A DNA stretch of 64,000 bases, taken from Apostichopus japonicus. Taxonomy: Eukaryota; Echinodermata; Holothuroidea; Aspidochirotida; Stichopodidae. The notes under the pieces were generated by a model that made no database searches, was not told the origin of the DNA, and worked only from the letters and a program-made list of their open reading frames with translations. Below are positions 1 to 11,935 of the stretch, one piece after another. The stretch is taken from assembly GCF_037975245.1 (NCBI RefSeq), contig NC_092568.1:33822501-33886500 (forward strand), in the 5' to 3' direction. Position numbers and translations under genes: made by a program. Numbering within the stretch: the first letter of the stretch is position 1; each line of letters begins with the position of its first letter.

Positions 1-640
1 AGGCAATTTTCTATGTGTTTTTCAATGGTTAAACTGATATTATTATGATCATTATTATTGTAACGACTCTCCCAATAATTACAACCGATTTGGAAGGGTT
101 ATAACACGGCAAATGATTGTATGTTATCGGCATGCGATGTAATAACCAACGCATGCCTATATGATATGCACATTAACATGTTCAACGCGCGCGAAGCGCG
201 CGAAAAATTTTGGTAATATTTTTCGGGCAAATCGTTACAGCCCCCCAAATCAAATTGGGCTCCTACGCCTGTGGTAGTAAACATTTAAAACTTCCCGAAA
301 TATTTCATTTGACATGGGTTTCGCTTTGTGTTTCGCTTTTTTATTTAGAAATTTTTATGTAGAAAAAGGGCACATTTTTAATCTGAGGAAAAGTGGGGGG
401 GGCACGTGCCCCCTGTGCCCCCCCCCCGTTTCCGCCGCCCTTGAATTTCACATTCCGTTTAAGGAGTAAGTATAGCCTGGAAAAGCTTCCCAAAACGTTT
501 AAAGGATACTTAGAAACTATTGTCAGAGACGTTTCACGTAATACACTAACTTGAAAATGAAGAATTGCACACAATTTTCCGTAGTCTGTGTGCTTCATAA
601 GAGTTCCGACTTAACAGATTACGCCACTGGAACTATTATC
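1..640. other. Spacer with TE-like palindromes, no gene seen
   Basis: No convincing coding exon. A perfect GC hairpin built from CGCGCGC and its complement around GAA lies near 186-202. A G/C-run palindrome centred on CACGTG, followed by a C-run and a GCCGCC motif, lies near 390-445. Both resemble dispersed transposon debris common in marine invertebrate genomes (inference). The short open frames here lack codon character and recognisable domains. Confidence 0.4.
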
Positions 641-649
641 TTTGCAACT

Positions 650-1170
650 GCACGTGTTCACATTTCATCATATCCCTTGTCTATTTTATACATTGTAGAA
701 AATGGTGGGGGTTCTTTTAAAATAAATAGGACCAATATATCACCCTTTCAGCAGCCGGCTCTCGTTGCCCACCCTACCACAACAACCCTCTTTATGACAC
801 CATCCATGTCACCCAAGAAAAACATACTAAACACTTATATAAATCCGCCCATAACCCATACAAATTCCTTGTCTATTTTATACATTGCAACAAAACGATG
901 GCGTTCTTTTTAAATTAATAAGATCAATATACTACCTCGTTCAACAGCCTGCTCTCCTTGCCCTCTATATACCACCTGAGTCCCCTCATCATATCCGACT
1001 CCATCCATGTCACTCAAGAAAAACATACTAAAACACGTGATGATGTAGATACCTGCGTATACGGTTACCCATGCAAATTCCTTGTCTATTTTATACATTA
1101 TAGTATAAACGTGGACGTTTTTTTTAAAATCGATAAGACCTATGTACCACCCACCCTTCGATCATTTTCT
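650..1170. repeat. Diverged tandem repeat, about 200-bp unit
   Basis: The phrase CCTTGTCTATTTTATACATT recurs at about 675, 867 and 1080. Between occurrences a shared order is visible: a T-run followed by AAAT, a 'gaccaatatatcacc'-like stretch, a CCATCCATGTCAC block and an AAGAAAAACATACTAAA block. Spacing is about 192 then 213 bp, so this is an old tandem duplication with indels. Open frames running through it are by-products. Confidence 0.75.
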
Positions 1171-3160
1171 TCTATCGTAAGGTTATTCCATCTACACCCC
1201 CCACCCCTTCCTCTCCCCGTGTGGCAGTGAACATTCACGGTGTACCCTATGCCTACTACACAAAAGTGAGGAATACTATAGTCTGTGACAGGACGAAACT
1301 TCAAAATTTAGTTCTAGCATAGTCACGAATATGCAATGTGTGACGAATGTCTAAAATTAACTGAAAATGACATGACATAACGACAAATATGTTAACACTA
1401 AAATAACTATGTAAGAAATTTTTCGATCAGCAACAAATATGAGAACTCAAAGTTATATTTAAAATATTGACAACTTTCGGTACAAAAGATCATTTTTTAA
1501 TTGCGTTATACTAAAGTCAAAATGTGAAAATCTGTAGAGCGCGTTTTCTCAAAACTCACATTTTGAACATTCGTCACTACGCCAGAACGGGGACGTCTGT
1601 GTGTAGTGTTCGGTTTCGGAAATATCTGGTATTATTTCCTTCAACGAAGTTTTATAGTAGCCGTTATAAGAGGTTTTGTAGGCTACACCAATAAATTAAA
1701 TGTGTCTGAATTTTCGAAAATTCCCTGACTAACATTATTCATAATAAAATAAAACTGTTAGCAAACTGCTTATCCACTAGAGAGCCTGTGTAATAGAATG
1801 TGTAAGGGTAAGTTGGCCTGACGTTTCGATCCTAGCAGGATCTTCTTCAGAGGCTAAAAAAAAAACATTAATTCATCATATACTTCCCTCTACTCGTGCA
1901 ATTTTGACCGGTCTGTATAGGGGTTGAAATAGGGTTTTAAATATATAGGCCTATTGGTTGTCCATGACATTTTGTGCAACATTATGTGTTTTGAAGTGAA
2001 TTTATTCAAATTCTGTAAAAAAATAGGCTTAAAACCTTGAAAAGTGGGGCTGACGGGTTTTGTAGGCCGCGACGTAGAATTCACCTACAAAAGCAATGAT
2101 CCACAGGAGATGCGATGAGGTCGAACATGATGTGTGACTGGTGACAATCTTCAAAAAGATTATGGAAGGGAAAAAACTATTGGGAAATACTTGGTTCTCA
2201 GGCAAATGTGTACATGCATCTGGTTGGTCATTTTCAAGCCCGAGAAGTGCCATTTCCGATGATCTGGGTGGGGGGGGGGTATCAAAACACTCAATTGAGT
2301 GTTCTCAGACCAAGATAACATAGACAAAAATCAAAGCTGGAAGACAGCACGTTTTGTAACTCGTGATTTCCGTAGGCAATCCAGCATAACTGAGATCCCG
2401 AAGACTTTGAAATGGGAACCCCTCATAGAAAGAAGGAAAAGGGCCAGACTCATGCTTTTTTTTCAAATTTGTTTGGTTCAGTTGTCATACAAGTTTATGT
2501 TATATGAAAGAGGACAATAAAAGAAACGCGTACAATGGTGAAAAAAACTGTTCAAACTATCTTTTTCGGTTAAAGAGATATTCAAGTGTAAAAGTTTTAT
2601 CAGATTGTGTAGTAACTGCTGAAATCTGACTAGCTGTGATGTCACATCCTCACATTCCTGAAAAGTCTTTGTTTTTACTCTAAATATTTTGTGAGATTTC
2701 ATGACTTGCAACCAAAAGATAGGCCTATGTCAGGAGATCTCATATTGGTCAAAGGAAGTATTTGAGATTAAACATCTGAAGAATTTTTGATTACATTATT
2801 TTCAAATGTATTAAAAAATGTAAACAATTTTTAAAGAAATATATTCACAAATGTTAAGGAAGTGAGGATGTGACGTCACACCCTCACAGTAAGTCTTTCT
2901 ACACCAGTCGTTTTCAAAGAAATTTTGATATCTTCAAAGTGTCATATCTCAGAGCATGCTACCATGGTAGTTTCTTCACTGTTCTTTTTGTCTTTTTGTG
3001 CTCTTTCATACAAATAGACATGTCAAACACCTGCACCAATCCTATAATGGCCTATAGTTGCAGTCCCAAACGAGACTAATCCCGATCTTGAAACCAGGGA
3101 GACGTGGCCGCTATATTCAAATTCCACATAATCATCGTGCTTTTCAGTATAGTTTCGATT
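1171..3160. other. Unassigned spacer
   Basis: AT-rich, with no coding exon I can support. It contains the hammerhead-like motif near 1815-1854 (listed separately), a G-run near 2269-2278, and two loosely similar stretches containing 'gatgtcacatcctcac' / 'gatgtgacgtcacaccctcac' near 2637 and 2865. Short open frames have no domain character. Confidence 0.4.
1815..1854 (-). ncRNA. Hammerhead-ribozyme-like motif (Penelope-type repeat)
   Basis: Reading the minus strand, GCCT is followed by CTGAAGA, a GATCC/GGATC stem with a 5-base loop, GAAAC, GTC, then AGGC. This gives the hammerhead order: stem I (GCCU with AGGC), core CUGANGA, stem II, core GAAA and a GUC cleavage triplet. Stem III is only the self-complementary ACGU, as in minimal hammerheads described from Penelope-like elements, which are thought to act as dimers. 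One extra A lies between the CUGAAGA core and stem II, so activity is doubtful. It may be only a fossil piece of such an element. Confidence 0.4.
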
Positions 3161-3164
3161 CCAG

Positions 3165-3338
3165 GCGGACTATGAAAGACTGGAATACGCAATCTTTGAC
3201 CTAGTCTTGAGGTGTTTAAAACTAGATTGTCCACGCATTGTTACTAGCACCACTGCTGCACTGCGTACCAACATTCTCGTTGTGATAACCGAGAGGGGTG
3301 TTGTAACAGACAGTAACAGAAGCAGAAGACTTCCGTAG
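3165..3338 (+). other. Coding-like fragment, unrecognised
   Basis: After a pyrimidine-containing stretch ending TTCCAG, a frame stays open for about 57 codons to a TAG. It has an ordinary protein-like composition (acidic N-terminal part, then a leucine/cysteine-rich stretch and a 'STTAALRTN' segment). I do not recognise the family. It could be a remnant of a transposon-encoded protein or a lone exon. There is no clear donor downstream and the frame has a stop just upstream of the AG. The opposite strand is also open here, which lowers confidence. Confidence 0.2.
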
Positions 3339-3339
3339 A

Positions 3340-5069
3340 TCCAACTTGAACTTTGTAGCGTTGGCGAAAGATATATCTTTGGCCTAGTTCCGCGAATTTC
3401 ATCTTTTCTCGATAACACCAGTTGAAGTACGAATTCCGACATAGGCCTATGGGGAGGCTGGTATAAAAATTGGGCAAAAGAAGGCAGAAAAGCATTTCCG
3501 AGTATAGAGTCTAGGTGACAACCAATAACAGAAGAATAACTTCAAGTCAGACTTTCGAAAGGGTTATTCAACTCAAACTTGGATTGACAGAGCATGTCTA
3601 TATCATGACTTTAAAAGCCAAGGAAATATGGTTCGTATGGTTGCCCAAGGCCTAGACTTAAGAAAAGGCATTGTTAACCATTCAATTGTTTTCTCATTTT
3701 GGAATATGTGGCGTTGAAAACAAGTGGTTTGGGGACTAGCTTTCTTGCAGACTCCAAACCTCTGAAGTCAATGACTCCTTCCCATAACCACTGTTGTTCC
3801 TCAGGGCTCAATACTTGGGCCTCTGCTATATAATTTATTAAAATGGTTTTCCATCCTATGTTGTTTTTTTTTATGCTAATATGTATGCTGATACGTAGGT
3901 CTAAGGACTCCAACGTCGTGAAATCTACCATACAAAGTGATTTGTATACAGTAGTATCCATGACTGGTTCATTGTAAATAAGCCGTGTTTGAATGTTAGT
4001 CAAACTAATTAGTCAATCCGGATTTGTAGTAAAAGAAAAGAAAAAAAAATTAACCGTGATGAGGTAAATCTGACACTGTGATTTAAAAATGATCATATTG
4101 AACAGGTCCAAATGTCTACCTATGTTGGTGTGGTAGTTGACTTTTTATACTGCTTATTTGTTTTATATCTGTTTGAATGTATGTAATTTTTTGCATTATG
4201 TATTTATTTTCTTTGTTTGAAAATTTTATGTTCTAGCTTCAAAGAAAAACAATCCTTTGAGATATTGATTTGGATTCTAAATAAACTTGAACTTCAACGT
4301 AAGAAATGTGTACGTTTGAAGGGGTTACGTCAGAGGCGTGTGACACATGACCATGAAAGACAAGTTATGAAACTTCACCATGCCCAAATCACTATTTAGA
4401 ACTGGATCATAACTATTCATGAAGTTATACCAACCTGTCAGAACTAAAGATGTCCCCAAAACACTACCTCATTGTACATTATATACTGAAAAAATCCACA
4501 TTTAGTGAAAGATTTGAATTATTTAATGGTTTAAATCATTTAAATTTAATGTAAAAATAATTGATTGCCAGTGTCCCCACTTTTCAGTTGCATAATGTCC
4601 GAATTGGGCTCTCCCATTGTTTTAGCAAAGGGTGCTGCTCGAATCTACTTGAAGTTGTTATTGCTCATGCAGGTTGACAACTAAACATTAAGTTCATTCA
4701 TGACTCAGAGATCAAGACAACACATGATCACTGGATAATTTCATAGCCACATGAAAGCATCATGATGCAATATATGGCCTCCATGCATATAATCAGTCAA
4801 GTTTTATGGGATTTTCATATTGGACAAAATATATTAAACTAATTACCTTTAATATGGTTGTACAGGTATAGATTTCTTGGTTTAGTTTACCAACCAATAA
4901 GTAGTTTTGACTGAGAGGTTGATGTCCATATATACTCTTCAGGAGCATTCCACACTAGCATAATCATTCATTTAGGTAAATATCATGAAAGTGGAATAGC
5001 CAAAGAGACATTACCTGCATTGAAATTTTTGTTCATGGTTGACTTATAACTTATTACGTATCGCAACAC
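3340..5069. other. Spacer, possible LINE 3' tail
   Basis: No gene seen. The stretch around 4140-4300 (T-rich, then 'ttctaaataaacttgaacttcaac') resembles the 3' ends of CR1/L2-type non-LTR elements, which often finish with an AATAAACTTGAACTT-like tail. This is pattern recognition only. An open frame on the minus strand at 3674-4003 matches no family known to me. Confidence 0.3.
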
Positions 5070-6658
5070 TTAAAGGGTGTGAAGACTCGCGCACAAAGAA
5101 ACGTCTCATGCCGGTAATCTGACCTAGTTTTGAATGAGGTGTAACAGAAGTGTAGACACCACCATCGATCCCAGAAAATACACATACAGTACAGCTTGCT
5201 ACCGTCGGTAATTAGACACTAGTGTACAGTCAATACAAACAGCTGCGGTAAATACCCACAACACAGCGTACTGTACATAGCATCAATGGACATCTCAGGT
5301 CCAGATAAAAGATAACAAGGTATCACATTTCATTACTGTCTCCATTTTGTAGCAACAAGAAGAAAGGTATAGTAAGATGGGGTGAAAAAAAAACGTTTCC
5401 TTAAAGTTTAACATAAAACTCGTTAGGTAGATGCTTAGGTAGATATTTTAGCATTGTCAGTTGACAAATGGGAATACCTTCCTAAATAGCCATAATAAAA
5501 ATTTCAATCACAATGAGTAAAGGAGAAATTCCAGAAAAGGGGTGGTTGTTTTTTACCCCGGCTGTTAGTCATTTTTGGGGTAAAAAAAAATCCTGCTGGG
5601 GTAAAAAAAGTCCACACTGTTAAAACAACATACTACCAAAGAAAATGTGCAAAACCACCAGAAATATTTTCAGCACACCTTAGAAAAGCTTTATTTGGGC
5701 ATTATCAATCGAGTTCTGCATGAATTAACCTATTGCCAAACAATAAACTCCGGGAAACACACCCCACCTTCCGAGACTACAGTAGGCAAGATTCTATCAA
5801 GACTGTTTAATACCCCCTAAAACATTATTGACCATGTTTTAAGAGTTTTATTCTATATATTAGTATCACATCCAGCTGTGGGGTTGGGACTTAGGGTAGA
5901 GATTAATTTAGGACTCTAAAAATAACAAGATAACCATATATACAGCAGACATATATTGTGTTAGGCTATAACACTAGGCTAACATAGCAATAACTTAGGT
6001 TAAGAACAGGCAACAGTTAGTTATAAAAATGTAAATTATTATATTGGTAGAAATTAGAGGAGCATAGATGTACTCCCTGTGTCAATCATACAGCAATTCT
6101 AACATTCTGTGATAAATATAAACCATTTTTGGAGGAAATTAGGACTGGTCTTTTTTTATACCCCAAACGGACACTAAACCCTGGGGTAAAAAAAACCCAC
6201 GTCATTCGAGAAAAATGTCAGATCGTGCGGGTAATTACATTACTGATTCATGTAGGTACACCTCTTGTTATCATAACCAAGAAACAAAAACCTCTATATC
6301 AGTTCTAATATTTTTGCGGGATAAAGTTAAAGGACAGCTAGTGTTCAGAACTTAAATATTTGCTATTTTTAGAGTATGGGAAAAATCGGCGCTAAAAGTA
6401 TCGGAACGCCGATGGAAAAGAATAGTAACAATCAATAAAGTATATCCGAATTGACTTGGGCACCATGGTTTTCACATACACCATACAAAAATGTGTTTCT
6501 ATTTCTCACGACTTGTAGTGGGGGTGGGTTTTTTTTTACCCCAACTACTGTACCCTGTGGTTTTTTTTTACCCCGTCTTACTATAATTTGCAAGCAACGG
6601 AAAGTTAACTTTTTCAGAGCGCGGCATGCGGTTTAGGGCGAGTCTTCAATGCCTTTAA
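5070..6658. mobile_element. TTAA-flanked MITE (copy 1), interrupted by a nested element
   Basis: TTAA at 5070-5073 is followed by AGGGTGTGAAGACTCGCGCA, and the right end reads GCGAGTCTTCAATGCCT before TTAA at 6655-6658. The termini are imperfect inverted repeats sharing TGAAGACTCGC. The inner sequence is closely similar to the uninterrupted copy at 42056-42420, for instance around the shared 'ggacatctcaggtccag' and 'gcaagcaacggaaagtt' blocks. TTAA target duplication fits the piggyBac superfamily. There is no coding capacity. Removing the nested element at 5370-6583 leaves about 367 bp, equal to the other copy. Confidence 0.85.
5368..6585. mobile_element. Nested TA-flanked non-autonomous DNA transposon
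   Basis: The left end reads TA then TAGTAAGATGGGGTGAAAAA; the right end reads TTTTTACCCCGTCTTACTA then TA, so the termini are inverted repeats of about 20 bp or more, flanked by a TA duplication (5368-5369 and 6584-6585). Inside are further GGGGTAAAAAAA / TTTTTTACCCC copies in both orientations near 5555-5610, 6150-6200 and 6515-6575. The TA target and length (1214 bp) fit a Tc1/mariner-like non-autonomous element. No transposase frame is visible. The empty-site sequence can be read from the related MITE at 42056-42420. Confidence 0.8.
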
Positions 6659-6689
6659 TATCTGACCTTGTTCATCATACTTGAGTTAT

Positions 6690-7040
6690 TCAGTCGACCC
6701 TTGCAGTATAACCTTAAACCTACAACTTGGATTAAATTCTGCAAGGTCTCTAATTTTTGCACAAAATGGTCATAATTAAATAATTTGTAATCATAAATCA
6801 TTGATATATAATGACAGTATTGTAGTGGCTGGCATAGAATCATTTTTCTGGTATCATTTCTATGCAAAATAGTCAATTGGCTATGCAAGTATACAGTTGC
6901 ATAGTAGTTGTGTTTACGTAGGAACCATCATAATTTGATAAGAGAGAAGATCAAAGCCTTCAAAACCATCATGCAATACTTGGACACTAGATTTCTTCCC
7001 TTGGATTCCACACTTTCTTGCTGTCCTACTCACAAATTAC
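6690..7040. repeat. Dispersed repeat, copy A
   Basis: The stretch 'ctatgcaagta...gcatagtag...aggaaccat...agccttcaaaac...cactagatttcttccctt' aligns loosely, in the same order, with 33640-33800. Identity by eye is roughly two thirds. It is probably two old copies of one transposon-derived family. No ends or coding frame could be defined. Confidence 0.4.
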
Positions 7041-7511
7041 TGCCTTAACTTCGAAAACCTTCAGTACTGTGTACAGAAACTTTCTTTCAAACTCGATATT
7101 TTGTAATCTAATTAGCTTTACAACATTAAGGGTAGTCATTTCTTTCCTCACATGACTCTTTCACCTGATCATGATAAGCCTCATCAAATGCCTTTCTTAG
7201 GGAATATTTCTACCCTATATAATTTCTTAGATCAGACTTTTCTTCATTGAGCCGACTTTGTCATTTATATCGCCTTACCCGTGGAAATGTTATCAACTTT
7301 AGCAGTTTCTAACTGCTTTCATCATACCGTGATAAGGATCAGCGAATAAACAAGATTCTTGCTGGTTATACTTTTGAAGTTGTGATTGCAATATATATTG
7401 CCCTGCAGTTATCATTTACTAGTCTGCAAGTTTCGAAAGCCCTCTTCAGAAGCTGTTAGAGATCTGTTTTCAATTTTTTTTTAAAATATTAAAAAACAAA
7501 AAATTGTATTT

Positions 7512-7611
7512 ATTTATTTGCAGGTACCTACCTGTACACTAACCACCTCGGACAGCATCTGTTAGCTAGATCTGTTATTTGCAGGTACATACCTGTACAC
7601 TAACCACCTCC
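7512..7611. repeat. Two-copy direct repeat upstream of SLC35A-like gene
   Basis: The block TATTTGCAGGTACCTACCTG plus 'tacactaaccacctc' occurs at about 7512-7547 and again, with one change, at about 7577-7611 (spacing about 64 bp). Each copy holds a TTTGCAG that could serve as a 3' splice site for a 5' untranslated exon, but no such exon is demonstrated. Confidence 0.65.
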
Positions 7612-7700
7612 AGCACATATTAGTATGCATATCTAAAGGAGATCAATTCTGACGAAAAATCCACTCGAGGCAGTGATGACATCAAGGCCAGTGGCAGATC

Positions 7701-10700
7701 ATGGCACTTCTTGGACTTACTTCGTATGAAAATTGGATCATATTTCTACTGTACATTATTGTATCAATCAACCATGGTAAGATTGGATCATATTGGATCA
7801 TATTTATACTTATTATACATATTTATTATTGTTTCTTATTCTATCAAACCATGGTAAGATTGGATCATATTTATATTGTGTACATCATTGTATTAATCAA
7901 CCATGGTAAGAAGATTATGTCAGACAAGTTGGCATTAAGTTTGAGTTAAATTTGGGTCACATATTTTAACATTTTAGGGGTGGACTATACCTTATCAATT
8001 AGAAATTTTGAGTGTATGTATATATGAAACAATGTAATGGAGAAACGTGATGAAAGTTCTCAAATAATGAGATTGCTTGGTAGTTTAATATGGTATATAT
8101 AATTTGTTAACAGTTTTGTACACTCACACAGAATAGTGATCAACAGTTGATCCCAATATCTGAAAATGGTAAATTGTTTAGAGTTTCAAAGTATGGTGAC
8201 TAGTGTCCTTCCTGGACTCTGTGACTCTCAAATTGTTTGAATTCCGTGCTAGTCAAACATTTCTCTGATGTTTTCAGATTTGTTAATAATTTCCCAGACA
8301 GTTTTTACATTGTTCCTGTGTTGGCTTTCTAACCCTTGGTAATTTACTAAACTAAAAGTATAATGTGTACTGTATGTGTGTATTTATCCAACACAGCCAT
8401 ACTAACAACTGCATCCCAGGATGGGAAGAAGTACAAGTTTGATGCCACATCAGCGGTGCTCTTAGCCGAGATACTGAAGTTAGCTACCGCATGTGCGCTA
8501 TTCATATTTTGGGATAAGTGAGTGATGGCGTCTTTGACTTTCTTTAAACTTCTTGAAAGCTTGTCATGAATTTTAGGAGTCAGCTACTTAAAAAAAGAAA
8601 AGAAAAAAAAAAGAAGATGAAATGTTGTAAAAGCTATGAAACATGAAACAGGAGATGTTTATAATAATTTTGTAAGAGGTTTTCAGCAAATATTATGGAG
8701 CAAATACAATACATGTTGCTCAAATTTAAGATTAAACTTTTATTCAAGGTATATTTTGTATAGATATTTCAGAGAATTACGACATGGCATGAAAATACTG
8801 TTTACACAATTATAAGTATCATTCATCATTTTATATTCTTCACCTTTCGTACATTTCTTCTTACGATCTTCGCAGAAATTCATTTCGGAATCTACTCTAC
8901 GAAGTGTCAAGTCATAAGAAAGGTAAGGATTATAATAGAAGATAAGATTTGAAATAATAGTAAGTTATTTCCATACAATTGGAATGTGAAAAATTTGAAG
9001 ATTTGCTTCCATATTTATTCAAATTTAATTGAATTCAATCTAATTTCATTGTATTTCAATCAATCATATATCAATCAAGTTAAAAGCGATATATGCATGC
9101 ATGGTCATTAAGGTATGTTTTATTTTTTTATTTTTATAAATCAAGGTGAATATCTTAAAATTGAAATTAGCCTAGGATCAAATTTGAATTTGCTAATGAT
9201 ATAGGTGATACGATGGAGAAAGCAACATACTCATAAGAGTGTAAGATATTTACTGCAGTTTCAGGTTTAGTGGGAGAGGAACATACGGTACCGTACATCA
9301 AATTGAGTAACTTCCTGTCCTCTTCACTCAATTCCCTTCACCTTGTCCTCCATCCCACCCTATCCCATGCCCCTTCTAGTAATCAAAATCACTCTGGCCT
9401 CTAACAATAGCAGTGCTGATCTCTTACCTCTTTTCCCTACAATACCTTGTCATGTCATTTATATTGCATACTGTGTGGGATGGTCCAGTTATAAATACAA
9501 TATTTAGATGTAATGCATACCCCCCCCCCACCTTCCTCCTCTTCTTTCTCCTCCTTCCAAAGGTTTAGGATACAGGTATACTTCATGCATACATATAGGA
9601 TGTATGTATACTTCTTGCATGTACATATATGGGATACATGTATTATACTTCATGCTTACATATAGGATACAGGTATACTTCATGCAAACATATAGGATAC
9701 AGGTATAATACTTCATGTATACACTTAGGATACATGTATTATACTTCATGCTTACATATAGGATACAGGTATACTTCATGCAAACATATAGGATACAGGT
9801 ATAATACTTCATGTAATACATATAGGATACAGGTATTAAACTTCATGCTTACATATAGGATACATGTATTATACTTCATGCATATATAGGATACATGCAT
9901 TTTACTTCATGCATACATATAGGATACAGGTATTTAGTATACTTCATGCATACATATAGGATACATGTATTTTACTTCCTTCATACATATGGGATACAGG
10001 TATACTACTTCATGCATGCATATGGGATACAGGTCTTATATTTCATGCACACATACTGTATGGGATACAGGTATTATACTTCATGCATACATATGGGATG
10101 CATGTATTATACTTCTTGCATACATATGGGATACAGGTCTTATACTTCATGCAAACATATAGGATACAGGTATTATACTTCATGCAAACATATAGGATAC
10201 AGGTATTATACTTCATGCCTACATATGGGATGCATGCATGTATTATACTTCTTGCATACATATAGGACACAGGTGTTATACTTCATGCACACATATAGGA
10301 TACAGGTGTTATACTTCTTGTATACATGTAGGATGCAGGTATTATACTTCATGCATACATATACTTTTTTTAGTACTACCAAATGAAGGAGATTAAGATT
10401 GCTGTTAAAAATGTTACACAGCTCTTGCAATAAAGGATAGGTCTGTCGTAGTGAAAATGGATTGTTTTTTGTAATAATGAAAGAGAAACACATTCTAAGC
10501 GTTCCTTTCATTTCTCAGATATTAGTAGTTGAAACTATATTGTAACTTGAACTTTTGTCATATCTACACACTGACATTTCAAATTTTCTTGTAATGTTTT
10601 TACCCAAAGTTGATATCAAACTTTCTACATCACATCACTTTTGCTGATCATGTTGTAGACCTACCATGTGACCTGCACTCTTGTGAAATTATCATCAAAT

Positions 10701-11935
10701 TTCATTCTTCATTCCTTTTTGTTTTTCCGGCAGTCATGGCATTGTACAGCATCCCAGCATTCCTTTATTCGCTTAGCAATAACCTGTCCTTCATCAACCT
10801 CAGCCTCCATGATCCAACGACATTTATCATCATGATGCAGCTAAGAATTGTTCTAACAGGAGTCATATACCAAGTGAGTCCACCTGCCGTAAGTTGACTT
10901 CATGATTCTTTTCATGAATGTACTGTACCTTACTTCATTATAGCAACAGTGCTGAATAGAATGGTTCTCCATCAGTTCAGTTCAGTTTAGTTCAGTTAAT
11001 TTATTTCGCAAATATACATAGACATACAAAGCAGTGCAGTAATGGTATATACAGGATACTAGAAAAAAACATAAAATGTTTATCAAAGCTAGTAACCCTA
11101 AAGAAAAAGAAAGAAAGTAACAGAACAAAGTAAGAAAGAAAAAACAAAATTGTACGAAACAAAATTGACAATAATATCAATCAAGCCATAGTCAAGTCAG
11201 CCTATACATCATATTGACATGACCAGCACCTTCTTTGCAACATGGTAACACAGAAAGTCAAAATTCCCTGTTAGAACAGCAATCTTTCATTTTTTTTTTC
11301 ATTATCCGTTTCAGATTCTCTTCCAAAAGAAACTCAGTTGGTTACAATGGATTTCACTCATCGTTCTCACCTGCGGTTGCATAATCAAGCATTTGGATTT
11401 CTCGGCCGAGGAGGACACCATCACCAGCATCTATAATTTTCCCTTCACGATAGGCCTCGTCTTCTTACTTCTGCAATCGTGCATGGCGTTGTTTGCCGGG
11501 ATTTACACGGAATATCTCCTCAAGGGCAAGAAGGAAGACGTCAACATTTGGATTCAGAACATCTACATGTACGTTCATTCCATTTTTTGGAACTTCGTCT
11601 TTGCTGTCGTAGCGGCCAACTTCTTAGACGACCACTTTTGGAAAACTGAAGAATCGATCTTTCAGCCCAAAGTTCTCGCCATCGTCTTTAATTATTTATG
11701 TTTCGGTATTGTCACCAGCATCTTCTTGAAGATGCTTAACTCTATCGTGAAGAGTTTTGCGATCGCCATCGAGATGGTGCTGATGCCCGTCTTGGGTCAT
11801 TTCCTGTTTGGCGTCCCTGTAAGTGTTTCCACAGTTCTATCCATCGTTCTAGTCATCATTGCCGTTCAAATTTATTCGAGAAATCCTGTGAGCAACCAAC
11901 CATCGCTGCCTCGAACAAGAAAGGACAGTAACTGA
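7701..11935 (+). CDS. SLC35A-type nucleotide-sugar transporter, 5 exons
   Basis: Coding exons: 7701-7776, 8397-8517, 8876-8922, 10734-10873, 11315-11935. All introns are GT-AG, phases match, and the product is 334 residues, usual for the family. These are multi-pass Golgi/ER transporters that exchange nucleotide sugars for nucleoside monophosphates. Family marks: a 'TSAVLLAEILKL' helix after the first membrane segment, 'PAFLYSLSNNLSF', the 'AGIYTEYLLKG' motif (members usually have AG-Y-E-LK) and, in the last exon, 'LNSIVKSFAIAIEMVL', matching the conserved N-I-K-F-A-helix near the C-terminus. Exons 2-4 are short and exon 5 carries the C-terminal 206 residues. The substrate cannot be told from sequence; A1-A5 subfamilies are all possible. 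The exon 1 donor is triplicated (separate entry). Possible poly(A) signals are AATAAA at 12207 and 15199. Confidence 0.87.
7733..7910 (+). repeat. Triplicated 3' end and donor of SLC35A-like exon 1
   Basis: Three copies of 'attggatcatatt...atcaa(c)ccATGGTAAG' end in donors at 7777, 7854 and 7906. Use of the first donor gives the standard protein. The third also leaves phase 1 and adds exactly 129 nt (43 codons, hydrophobic). The second leaves phase 0 and would hit a TAA in exon 2 at once. The copies differ by small indels. Confidence 0.85.
9565..10368. repeat. Intronic minisatellite, about 33-bp unit
   Basis: About two dozen degenerate copies of a unit like 'aggatacaggtattata' + 'cttcatgcatacatat' fill the middle of intron 3 of the SLC35A-like gene (8923-10733). 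Units vary between about 30 and 36 bp. Because the main period is divisible by three, several frames on both strands stay open and encode an 11-residue repeat; these frames are not genes. Confidence 0.93.
10965..11200. repeat. Possible non-LTR element 3' end (reverse)
   Basis: A short (TTCAG)n-like run, 'cagttcagttcagtttagttc', is followed by 'aatttatttcgcaaatatacat' and an A-rich stretch in intron 4. This looks like the reverse complement of a LINE tail with its terminal microsatellite. No reverse transcriptase sequence is present, so the call is tentative. Confidence 0.3.

Noticed and set aside
3170-3442. Minus-strand 90-codon frame with a leucine-rich stretch
   Set aside because: Overlaps the better-looking plus-strand fragment; no signal-peptide context or family match.
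3674-4003. Minus-strand 109-codon frame
   Set aside because: No recognisable domain, no splice context; kept only as part of the spacer description.
9504-10511. Several open frames on both strands with Met-Tyr-Thr-Cys-like repeats
   Set aside because: Produced by the 33-bp intronic minisatellite; no splice or domain support.
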